Origin: Salinispora fenicalii
Lineage (GTDB): Bacteria; Actinomycetota; Actinomycetes; Mycobacteriales; Micromonosporaceae
Length of the DNA stretch: 64,000 nucleotides
NCBI RefSeq assembly: GCF_000514815.1
Contig: NZ_KI911474.1
Coordinates: forward strand, 133,584-197,583
Direction: 5' to 3'
Both the position numbers and the translations under genes were made by a program. Shown piece after piece: positions 8,644 to 15,923 of this stretch; positions within the stretch are counted from its first letter, which is position 1; each line of letters starts with the position of its first letter. A model generated the notes under the pieces. That model was not told where the DNA came from, searched no databases, and saw only the letters and a list, made by a program, of their open reading frames with translations.

Positions 8644-8752
8644 TGCGCTCCGCCTCCCTCGACTTCTCCGGTATCACCCGCGACGAAGTAGGACGGTTGC
8701 AGGACACCTGAAAGTCTTCTCAACGTGAGCGGGCTAGCTGGTCCTGGCCGAC

Positions 8753-8758
8753 TACGGT
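8753..8758 (+). promoter_or_regulatory. -10 hexamer TACGGT, leaderless start of ABC ATPase
   Basis: TACGGT is followed by 6 nt and the ATG at 8765; no ribosome binding site is visible. Confidence 0.5.
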
Positions 8759-8764
8759 CTACGC

Positions 8765-9529
8765 ATGACAGCAGAGCACCCCGCCCTCACGCTGCGCGGT
8801 CTGGTGAAGCGCTTCGACACGAAGATGGCGGTGGCCGGCGTCGACCTGACCGTGCCAGCCGGCTCGTTCTACGGGCTCCTCGGGCCCAACGGCGCCGGCA
8901 AGACGACCACGCTATCGATGGCCGTGGGGCTGCTCCGGCCAGATGCCGGCGGCGCCTGGGTGCTCGGCCACGACGTCTGGGCCGACCCGGTACGGGCGAA
9001 GCAACTCCTCGGCGTGATGCCCGACGGCTTACGCCTCTTCGACCGGCTCAGGGGCGCGGAGTTGCTCGCGTACCACGGCCTGCTGCGCGGCATGAACCCG
9101 GCGGTGGTCAACCAGCGCGCAGCGGAGCTGCTGGACGTGCTCGCGCTCGCCGACGCCGGGCGGACCCTCGTGGTCGACTACTCGGCCGGGATGAAGAAGA
9201 AGATCGGCCTGGCCTGTGCGCTGCTGCACGGACCCCGGCTGCTCGTGCTGGACGAGCCGTTCGAGGCGGTCGACCCGGTGTCGGCGGCACTGATCCGAGA
9301 CATCCTCCGACGGTACGTCGCCGGCGGTGGCACGGTTGTCTTCTCCAGTCACGTGATGGAGGTCGTGGAGCGGCTCTGCTCGCACGTGGCGATCCTCGCC
9401 GACGGCGCCATCAAGCGGGTCGGCACGCTGGACGAGGTCCGCGGAGAGCGCCCACTGGAGGAGGTCTTCGTGACGGTCGTGGGCGGACGCACCGCGACCG
9501 GTGAGGAACTGGCGTGGCTGTCGCGGTGA
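8765..9529 (+). CDS. ABC transporter ATP-binding protein (ABC-2 exporter type)
   Basis: 254 residues. Walker A GPNGAGKTTT lies near residue 40, a YSAGMKKK signature replaces the classical LSGGQ (common in ABC-2 exporters), and Walker B LLVLDEPFEAVDP follows, then a switch histidine in SSHVMEVV. It powers the membrane protein encoded next, which overlaps its 3' end by 16 nt. Leu89 is encoded by TTA (9029-9031), a rare codon in high-GC actinomycetes that can make translation depend on the bldA tRNA. The cargo is unknown. Confidence 0.93.
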   Translation: MTAEHPALTLRGLVKRFDTKMAVAGVDLTVPAGSFYGLLGPNGAGKTTTLSMAVGLLRPDAGGAWVLGHDVWADPVRAKQLLGVMPDGLRLFDRLRGAELLAYHGLLRGMNPAVVNQRAAELLDVLALADAGRTLVVDYSAGMKKKIGLACALLHGPRLLVLDEPFEAVDPVSAALIRDILRRYVAGGGTVVFSSHVMEVVERLCSHVAILADGAIKRVGTLDEVRGERPLEEVFVTVVGGRTATGEELAWLSR

Positions 9530-11169
9530 CCGACGTGGGGGCGGGGCGGCGGGTCTCGGCCCGGCACTTCGTCCGGCTCAAGCTGCGGGTGATGGGCAAC
9601 AGCTTTCGGGGCCAGGGCTGGCGGATCGGCTCCTTCGTACTCGGCGCGGTCGGTGGGTTCTGGCTCGCCACGGTTGGCTTCTCCCTCTTCGCCATCCCGG
9701 GCCTCGCCGGCGACGACGAGTACGCGATGCTGCTGGCGGCCTTGGGTGGCGGGCTGGTGGTGCTGGGCTGGCTCCTACTGCCGCTGATCTTCTTCGGGGT
9801 CGACGAGACGCTGGACCCGGCCCGCTTCGCGCTGCTTCCGCTGCCCCGCCGAACGCTGGTCACCGGTCTCTTCGCGGCGGCGCTGGTCAGCGTGCCGGCG
9901 GTCGCCGTGCTGCTGGCCTCCACCGGTTTGATCCTCACCGCGGGCATCTTCGGCGGATGGACGGCCGCCCTCACGCAGGCCGTCGGGGTGCTGGCCGGCC
10001 TGCTGCTCTGCGTCGCCGCTGCCCGCGCCGTCACCAGCGCCTTCGCCACGATGCTGCGTTCTCGTCGGGTCCGGGACCTGGCCGCGGTCCTCCTGGCTGG
10101 GGCCGCCGCCCTGATCGCGCCGGTGCAGCTGGCCGCCGCCGCCGCGCTGCAGGACGCGGACTGGGACCGGCTCGCCGCGGTAGCGACCGTGGTCGGCTGG
10201 ACACCGTTCGGCGCGCCGTGGACGATCGGCATCGAGGTCGCGCAGGGGCGGCTCTGGGCCGCACCGGTGAAGCTGCTGATCACCGCACTGACCGTGGTGG
10301 CGCTGTTGGCCTGGTGGTCTCGCTCGCTGGAGTCGGCGATGGTCGGCGTTACGGGCACCGGCGGGGCAGCGGCCCGGCCGAAGGTGACGGGCACCGCTGT
10401 CACGCAGCTCTTTCCCCGACTGCTCGGCTGGCTCCCCCGGGGCCGTTTCGGCGCGCTGGTGGCGCGGGAGGCACGCTACTGGTGGCGAGACGCCCGCCGG
10501 CGGGCGCACCTGATCACGCTGGCCGTGGTCGGTCTTTTCGTCCCGGCCCTGTTCAACCTTGGCGGCGGCTCCCCGGAAACCCCGTCCCCGGTCCTGGTCA
10601 GCCTCACCATGCTCTTCGTCGGGGTGCTCGCCGCCGCCACTCTGGCCAATCAGTTCGGCTTTGACGGCAGCGCGTACGCAGCGCACGTGGTCGTCGGGGT
10701 GCCGGGCGCGGTGGAGCTGCGGGCCCGAATGGCGGCATTCTCGCTCTACCTGTTGCCGCTGGTTCTGGTCATCTCCGGGGTACTCGCCCTGCTGCTGGGT
10801 CGACCGTGGTGGATCGGTTTGACGGCGGGGAGTCTTCTCGCCACCTTCGGTGCCGGGCTCGCGGCCAACACCCTGCTGTCGGTGCTCGGGGCGTACTCCT
10901 TGCCGGAGACGAGCAACCCGTTCGCGATGAACAGCGGCGCCGGAGTGGCCCGCGGCTTCCTGGGCATTCTGTCCATGCTCGCCACGGCGGCCGCGGTGAC
11001 CCCGATGGTGGTGGCCGCCGCGCTACTCGGCGACGTCTGGCTCTGGCTGGCCCTGCCGGTCGGTGCAGCGTACGGGCTCGGGGCGGCACTGCTCGGTGCC
11101 TACTTGGCCGGCGACGTGCTGGACCGACGCCAGCCCGAACTACTTGCGGCCATCGCGCCTCGCCGCTGA
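9514..11169 (+). CDS. ABC-2 type transporter permease
   Basis: 551 residues with about 12 hydrophobic segments, in two halves separated by a hydrophilic region around residues 290-330 (LLGWLPRGRFGALVAREARYW). This is the layout of large ABC-2 permeases that pair with a single ATPase. The GTG start overlaps the ATPase gene by 16 nt, so coupling is likely. The transporter is flanked by two ECF sigma modules pointing outward, one ending the upstream block and one starting 96 bp downstream; whether either controls it is not shown. Confidence 0.85.
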   Translation: MAVAVTDVGAGRRVSARHFVRLKLRVMGNSFRGQGWRIGSFVLGAVGGFWLATVGFSLFAIPGLAGDDEYAMLLAALGGGLVVLGWLLLPLIFFGVDETLDPARFALLPLPRRTLVTGLFAAALVSVPAVAVLLASTGLILTAGIFGGWTAALTQAVGVLAGLLLCVAAARAVTSAFATMLRSRRVRDLAAVLLAGAAALIAPVQLAAAAALQDADWDRLAAVATVVGWTPFGAPWTIGIEVAQGRLWAAPVKLLITALTVVALLAWWSRSLESAMVGVTGTGGAAARPKVTGTAVTQLFPRLLGWLPRGRFGALVAREARYWWRDARRRAHLITLAVVGLFVPALFNLGGGSPETPSPVLVSLTMLFVGVLAAATLANQFGFDGSAYAAHVVVGVPGAVELRARMAAFSLYLLPLVLVISGVLALLLGRPWWIGLTAGSLLATFGAGLAANTLLSVLGAYSLPETSNPFAMNSGAGVARGFLGILSMLATAAAVTPMVVAAALLGDVWLWLALPVGAAYGLGAALLGAYLAGDVLDRRQPELLAAIAPRR

Positions 11170-11265
11170 GAACCCAATTCGATCTAGCCGCAACCATCGG
11201 TTGGGGCAACGAGTCTGCTAGGTAGAGCCGCGCGATCAGCGGCAAGCCAGCAGGGAGGCACCAAC

Positions 11266-11856
11266 GTGATGGTAAGGACGCACGGCCCCGAGGACATCCG
11301 GGAGGAACCACCACCAACGCCAACGGCCACGGCCACGGCCACGGGGGACACGAAAGACGTGGCGGGCGTGGTGGACAGTTTCGAAGAGTTCTACGCCGCC
11401 ACGTTCCAACCGTTGATGCTCCAGCTGTACGCATACACAGCCGACATCGACCAAGCCCGCGACGCAGTCCAAGAGGCATTCAGCCGAGCCTGGCCCCGCT
11501 GGAACAATCTAGCCCACTACGACCACCCAGCAGCCTGGATCCGCACCGTCGCCATGAACGTCGCCCGCAGCCGCTGGCGCCGACTACGCGCCGCCCGCGC
11601 ACACGCCCGATTCCGCCGCGACGACACCACCGACGGACCAACCCCAGACCGGGTAGCCCTAGCCCGCGCACTCGCCACCCTGCCCGAAAAACAACGACGA
11701 GCAATCATCCTCTTCCACATCGCCGACCTCAGCATCACCGAAATCGCCGAACAACAAGGAGTCGCCCCCGGCACCATCAAATCCTGGCTACATCGAGGCC
11801 GCGCCGCACTCGCCACCGCACTCTCCGACACGGAGACGGAGGAAACCAATGCCTGA
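11266..11856 (+). CDS. SigE-family ECF RNA polymerase sigma factor, second copy
   Basis: 196 residues. A low-complexity N-terminus (Pro/Thr, then repeated TAT units from a run of cacggc hexamers) precedes sigma region 2 (YTADIDQARDAVQEAFSRAW) and region 4 (LPEKQRRAIILFHIADLSITEIA; GTIKSWLHRGRAAL). A GGGAGG box lies 7 nt before the GTG at 11266; the ATG at 11269 is an alternative. It overlaps the next gene by 8 nt, the same ATGCCTGA geometry as the first module at 8.1 kb. Upstream are GCAACC (11190-11195) and GAGTCT (11211-11216), a possible autoregulated promoter. Confidence 0.9.
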   Translation: MMVRTHGPEDIREEPPPTPTATATATGDTKDVAGVVDSFEEFYAATFQPLMLQLYAYTADIDQARDAVQEAFSRAWPRWNNLAHYDHPAAWIRTVAMNVARSRWRRLRAARAHARFRRDDTTDGPTPDRVALARALATLPEKQRRAIILFHIADLSITEIAEQQGVAPGTIKSWLHRGRAALATALSDTETEETNA

Positions 11857-13099
11857 AAACGACAACACCCCAAACCTGGACCACATCTTCACCGCATACA
11901 CCTCCGGCGGACCACTGGCAGCCCCAGCCGGCCCCGCCGCCGCCCAACACATCGCCCGCCGCCGCCGCACCACCCGCATCATCACCGCCGGCGTCCTAGC
12001 CGTAGCACTACTCGCAGCAACCCCAGCAGTCGCATCCACCTGGACCAACCAAGAACCACCCGCACTACCAGCAGACACCCCGACTCCGACCACTCCCGCT
12101 CCGTCGCTCTCCCCCACTCCGTCCGCCTCCCCTACCCCCTCGACGACGCCCAGCACGCCGCCGCCGAACGGCCAGATCGGGAAGACGGAGCTCGGTAACG
12201 CCACGCTCGAGCTCCCCGCCTGGCCCGAATACCTGAAGGAACACTGCCCAGCAGGACGGGTGAAGTTCTCCGACGGCACCGCCCAACTCGCGCCCAACTC
12301 GGAACTCCGGATCAAACTCACCGAGGTAGTCCACGCTGATTTCGATCAGGACGGAGCGAAGGAGACGGCCGCGCTGATCAACTGCAGCGGGATTGAAATG
12401 GGCGAGGCGCGGGTCCTCGCCTTTGACCGGGACGCATCGGACAACATCGTGACGATGGGTCTGGTGACCGGGCAGACCGGCGACATCGCCTGGATTAGGG
12501 GGATCCGCGCGAAGGGCACCGCTGTCGAGGCAGAGGTCGTGGACGCGGCCGGCGAAGGAGTCGTGGAGGGGTTCGCGCAGTCGCAGTGGCGGACCTACTC
12601 CTGGTCCGGCAAGGGCTTCGTCCAGTCGGGCGGGCCAAGCATGTTCCCGCCGAACCCGCGAGTCACCGACCTCTCCATCAGCGGGGATGACGTGCAGCTC
12701 GTACCGGACGGCACGGACACGGCGTCGGGCACGCTGCGCCTGACCGTCAGCAACCAGGGGCCGCAACGGGCCACCGACCCCTATCTGACGGTGGATCTGC
12801 CGGGTGAGATCACCATCACCTCGCTACCCGCGAAGTGCGAGACGTCGAAAACCCTGAGCGGTACGCGCTACCGATGCTGGCTGCCGGCACTGGCGGTGAA
12901 TGCCGACTCCGTTGTTGACCTTCCGTTGTCCGCGCCGAAATCCGTTTTCGATGGCGCGCAGCCCGGTCGGTGGGAAGCCAAAATCGTCTGGGGCTACACC
13001 GGAACAGATACCGGAGACGGCAAGGGCTGGCCCTACCCCGAGCCCGACGGCGCCGAGGACGACAACTCAGCGAACGGGAACGTCCTGCCTGCCCCCTGA
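11849..13099 (+). CDS. Membrane-anchored partner of ECF sigma factor with large exported domain
   Basis: 416 residues: cytoplasmic N-terminus (about 1-43, ending in RRRR), one transmembrane helix (IITAGVLAVALLAATPAVAS), a Pro/Thr/Ser spacer, a region with an FG-GAP/VCBS-like DFDQDGAKETA motif near 160, and a C-terminal CARDB/DUF11-like beta domain (VTDLSISGDDVQL onward). It overlaps the sigma gene by 8 nt. Its likely role is to hold the sigma factor at the membrane and sense an envelope signal; this is inferred from arrangement. The exported part differs completely from the partner at 7.3-8.2 kb. Confidence 0.72.
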   Translation: MPENDNTPNLDHIFTAYTSGGPLAAPAGPAAAQHIARRRRTTRIITAGVLAVALLAATPAVASTWTNQEPPALPADTPTPTTPAPSLSPTPSASPTPSTTPSTPPPNGQIGKTELGNATLELPAWPEYLKEHCPAGRVKFSDGTAQLAPNSELRIKLTEVVHADFDQDGAKETAALINCSGIEMGEARVLAFDRDASDNIVTMGLVTGQTGDIAWIRGIRAKGTAVEAEVVDAAGEGVVEGFAQSQWRTYSWSGKGFVQSGGPSMFPPNPRVTDLSISGDDVQLVPDGTDTASGTLRLTVSNQGPQRATDPYLTVDLPGEITITSLPAKCETSKTLSGTRYRCWLPALAVNADSVVDLPLSAPKSVFDGAQPGRWEAKIVWGYTGTDTGDGKGWPYPEPDGAEDDNSANGNVLPAP

Positions 13100-13112
13100 T
13101 CAGCGCACGAAG

Positions 13113-13146
13113 CCGCCCAGCGACTGCCACGTCGGTCGCTGGGCGG
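13113..13146. terminator. Bidirectional hairpin terminator
   Basis: A perfect 12-bp inverted repeat (13113-13124 and 13135-13146; CCGCCCAGCGAC and its complement) with a 10-nt loop, 13 bp after the sigma-partner stop and before the convergent DUF397 gene. Confidence 0.65.
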
Positions 13147-13202
13147 CCGCCCCGTTCTCCGGCCGTCGCCAAGCCGGAAGCAGCCGGGTGGGCGACGGCC
13201 GG

Positions 13203-13391
13203 TCAGTGGAGGCGGGTAGCGGCGACGAACGTGCGCCAGGACTCGGGACCGAACGTCAGCGTGGGGCCGAGCCGGTCCTTGCTATCCCGCACCAACACCA
13301 CCCCGACCAGATTGTCCGCCACCTCGACACAGTTTCCCCCGGTATCCCCAGAGCGGGTTGACGTGCGCCAGCACGGTTTAACAGCAGTCAT
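13203..13391 (-). CDS. DUF397 protein
   Basis: 62 residues, with the DUF397 pattern WRTSTRSGDTGGNCVEVAD, a VLVRDSKD segment and a final W-x2-FV. These small proteins are found beside XRE/DUF5753 regulators in actinomycetes (the WhiJ-type arrangement) and are thought to work with them. The ATG overlaps the stop of the regulator by 4 nt (ATGA). Confidence 0.9.
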   Translation of the reverse strand: MTAVKPCWRTSTRSGDTGGNCVEVADNLVGVVLVRDSKDRLGPTLTFGPESWRTFVAATRLH

Positions 13392-14176
13392 GACGTCACC
13401 TTCAGCTTTCGAATCATGTCTAGCGAAGTGCTTGTGGACAACGCCTCGCCCAGCACGCTATCCCACTTGCGGTTAATGAAGCGGACCGTCTCAGGGTCAT
13501 TGACCACGTGCCCACGGGCAGCGTTTTCCAGATAGATCGCTTGTTCGCCGTCGGCCAGCTCGACCAACACGAAGCCCCCGGATAGGCCGACGTGCTCGCC
13601 GACGCTGAGTGGCACTACATGCAGCCGGAGTTGCGGTAACTCGGCTACCTCCAGCAGCCGGTCAAGCTGCACGTCAAGGACGGCCCGGCCACCGACCGGT
13701 CGACGAACTGCCGTCTCGTCCAACAGGAAGACCATCTGCGACAATGGGGGATCCCGGTACAGCAGTCGCTGGCGCTCCATGCGGATAGCGACCAGCTCAT
13801 CCACTGCGGCAGCTTGCTGTAGCCCGCCAGCCGAGATTACCGCGCGGGCATACTCCTCGGTCTGAAGCAGGCCCGGCACCAGACACGGTTCAAAGGCCCG
13901 CAACCGGGTCGACTGCTGCTCGTAGCCCCGCCACGCCACAAACCAGGAGGGGCCTCGCTCCTGGTCAGCCTCCTTGAGTAGCTCGGCGAGGAGGCCACCA
14001 GTGTCTAAGACGTCATCTGCGGCGACCGCCAACTCCATGGTCGGGCGGCGTCGACCGGTCTCGATGGCGGCGATAAGAGACGGGCTCCACTTGATCATTG
14101 CTGCCAGGCCCTCTTGAGAAACGTTGGCAGCGGCACGGGCTGCCTTCAGTGCCCGGATCCACATCTCGAACTTCAT
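13388..14176 (-). CDS. XRE-family helix-turn-helix regulator with DUF5753 domain (WhiJ-like)
   Basis: 262 residues. An N-terminal XRE helix-turn-helix (about 5-60; NVSQEGLAAMIKWSPSLIAAIETGRRRP) is followed by a DUF5753 domain (about 85-255; PCLVPGLLQTEEYARAV, then LRLHVVPLSVGEHVGLSGGF). This family regulates development or secondary metabolism in Streptomyces together with DUF397 partners, here encoded downstream with a 4-nt overlap. The ligand and target are unknown. Confidence 0.9.
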   Translation of the reverse strand: MKFEMWIRALKAARAAANVSQEGLAAMIKWSPSLIAAIETGRRRPTMELAVAADDVLDTGGLLAELLKEADQERGPSWFVAWRGYEQQSTRLRAFEPCLVPGLLQTEEYARAVISAGGLQQAAAVDELVAIRMERQRLLYRDPPLSQMVFLLDETAVRRPVGGRAVLDVQLDRLLEVAELPQLRLHVVPLSVGEHVGLSGGFVLVELADGEQAIYLENAARGHVVNDPETVRFINRKWDSVLGEALSTSTSLDMIRKLKVTS

Positions 14177-14368
14177 CGCCCACCTACCAGGTAAGTACGT
14201 GACCGCGTTCTGTAGTAAGCACTGGCATCCTCCCCCGCCCCGGCCACCGAGTCCAGGGTGGAAGCTGCGCGGCCCGGCTGGTGGAGGCGACGACCCGGTG
14301 GCCGGTCCTGCGTCGGGTCGCCCCGGTCACTTCCGGTCGGGGCGGCCCGCTAACTGGAGGAGACGGCG

Positions 14369-14593
14369 ATGCTCAGACTGTTCCGACGAAACGGCGCGCT
14401 GCAGTGGTACCGGCGCAGGAGAAGGCCGGCGGCGCACAGCCCACAGGGGGCGCCGGCCGTGGGGCGGGCGCCGGCCCCGCCGCAGCAGCCACCAGCTTGG
14501 GCCAGCTGGCCGACGGTGGCGTCACCCCAACCGGGCCGAGTTGGTTGGCTGACCCCGGCGCAGACCTGGCGGGCCAATGGTGGCCGCTGGTGA
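14369..14593 (+). CDS. Small basic/proline-rich protein of unknown function
   Basis: 74 residues. An Arg-rich N-terminus (MLRLFRRNGALQWYRRRRR) precedes a Pro/Ala stretch and a tail GWLTPAQTWRANGGRW that looks conserved rather than random. A near-perfect GGAGGAG ribosome site at 14356-14362 decides the start. The stop overlaps the GTG of the next gene by 4 nt (GTGA), which marks it as a real, coupled gene. I do not recognise the family. A longer frame that reads through this region in another phase has no ribosome site. Confidence 0.6.
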   Translation: MLRLFRRNGALQWYRRRRRPAAHSPQGAPAVGRAPAPPQQPPAWASWPTVASPQPGRVGWLTPAQTWRANGGRW

Positions 14594-15420
14594 GCGGAGC
14601 GCGACCACCAGCAGGCCGGCCAGCGGTGCCACACCTACCGATGCGTCCGCTCTGGCGGTGCCGGGCGTGTGGCGCCCCCTGGCCCTGCCAGCCAGCTCGG
14701 CTCGCGTTGTTGGTGGAGTACCGGCACGATCGGCCGGCGCTCCTCGTGTACCTGGGAACGTTGTTCGCGGAGGCGGCGGCGCAGCTGGCGCCGCTTGACC
14801 GGAATGAGCTCTCGGACGGGCTGCGGGAACGCTTCGTCGGCTGGGCGCGGGGCGGGGACGGCAGAATGTTCCACGTGAATCATGAGCCGGGCGCTGACAT
14901 CCACCACACCGATCCGTTCGCCGTTCCCGCCGGCCAGCGGTCCCCCGTACGCCGGTTGCGCGGTCGACTGGCGACGCCGGTGACGCTCTGGACGGCGCCC
15001 GGACCGGCGGGGCTGACGGTGTCGTCAACGCTGGTGGCGGAGGGTGAGCCGGACCGCCTCCTCGGCTTGATCGATCCGGAGTCGGAGCTGTGGGCGGCGG
15101 CCGAGGCGGCTGGTCGCTTCGCGGTGGCGCCACTCGGCCCGGCGCACCGGCAGCTGGCCGACCGGTTCGCCGGGCTCTTCCCGTCGCCCGGCGGCCTCTT
15201 CGCCACTGACGACTGGACCGACACCGAGTACGGCCCGGTGCCGGCGGATGCCGGCGGCTGGACCGGGTGCCGGCTCGACACCGCCCGGGAGTACGGCTGG
15301 GCACTGCTGGTGGAGGCCACGATCGTCGCCGTCGAGCTGGTCGAGGAGGCGGAGCCGCTGCTGCACTACCGGGGCCGGTATCGCGAAATCACCGGCGGCA
15401 GTCGCCGGTCACCGGAGTGA
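14590..15420 (+). CDS. Flavin reductase-like protein with N-terminal CxxC cap domain
   Basis: 276 residues. The first about 95 hold RPLWRCRACGAPWPCQPARLALLVEYR, a three-cysteine segment followed by a helical stretch. The rest resembles the flavin reductase (FMN-binding split barrel) fold: PVRRLRGRLATPVTLWTA, GLTVSSTLV, then SELWAAAEAAGRFAVAPLG and a DTEYGPV segment. Such domains bind FMN and can reduce it with NAD(P)H. The GTG at 14590 overlaps the preceding stop by 4 nt; an ATG at 14866 could start a separate reductase, so the two parts may be a fusion or two coding units that have lost a stop. Confidence 0.65.
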   Translation: MSGARPPAGRPAVPHLPMRPLWRCRACGAPWPCQPARLALLVEYRHDRPALLVYLGTLFAEAAAQLAPLDRNELSDGLRERFVGWARGGDGRMFHVNHEPGADIHHTDPFAVPAGQRSPVRRLRGRLATPVTLWTAPGPAGLTVSSTLVAEGEPDRLLGLIDPESELWAAAEAAGRFAVAPLGPAHRQLADRFAGLFPSPGGLFATDDWTDTEYGPVPADAGGWTGCRLDTAREYGWALLVEATIVAVELVEEAEPLLHYRGRYREITGGSRRSPE

Positions 15421-15554
15421 GCCGGGTCACTCGGCGCAGCCATCGTGCCGTTCGGCGCAGCTGACGACCGGCGACGATCGCCGCCTTCCGGGTTGGTAGC
15501 GGATTCCCTACCGTGCGTGAAACCCCGGATACCTGTGAAGGTGGTGAGCCACGG

Positions 15555-15923
15555 ATGTCCACGGATACACCCGCGTCCGCCCCGGCCGACTCGGCGGCGG
15601 AGCGCTATCTGGCCGTGCAACGGTCGGCCGAGTTCGCCGCGTTGCGCTGCGCGCTGCGCGGCTTCGTCTTCCCGATGGCCGTCGCGTTCTTCCTCTGGTA
15701 CGCGCTCTACGTGGTCCTTTCCGCGTATGCGCGGGACTTCATGGGCACAAAGATCGTCGGCAACATCAACGTGGCGCTGGTCTTCGGTCTACTCCAGTTC
15801 GCCTCCACCTTCCTGATCGCCTGGCTCTACTCCCGGTACGCCGCCCGCCGGATCGATCCGGTGGCGGACCGAATCCGCGCGGAGATCGGGGAGGTGAACC
15901 ATGACCACGGTCCTCGCGGCTGA
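15555..15923 (+). CDS. DUF485 membrane protein, acetate permease partner
   Basis: 122 residues matching DUF485: AERYLAVQRSAEFAALR, then a first helix (VFPMAVAFFLWYALYVVLSAYA), a FMGTKIVGNINVALVFGLLQF second helix and a basic tail. In enterobacteria the homologue YjcH lies directly before actP. The ATG at 15555 follows GGTGGTGAG; it overlaps the symporter gene by 23 nt. Compared with the copy at 5.2 kb, the family motifs are well preserved here. Confidence 0.88.
   Translation: MSTDTPASAPADSAAERYLAVQRSAEFAALRCALRGFVFPMAVAFFLWYALYVVLSAYARDFMGTKIVGNINVALVFGLLQFASTFLIAWLYSRYAARRIDPVADRIRAEIGEVNHDHGPRG

Noticed and set aside
14281..15420. Single 379-residue protein covering the flavin reductase region
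   Set aside because: No ribosome site at 14281 and the N-terminus is low complexity, whereas a strong GGAGGAG plus the GTGA overlap support two genes instead.
14369..15420. Frameshifted pseudogene between the 74-codon gene and the reductase
   Set aside because: The stop and next start overlap in the usual GTGA manner and both parts have their own signals, so coupling explains the frame change. It is not fully excluded.
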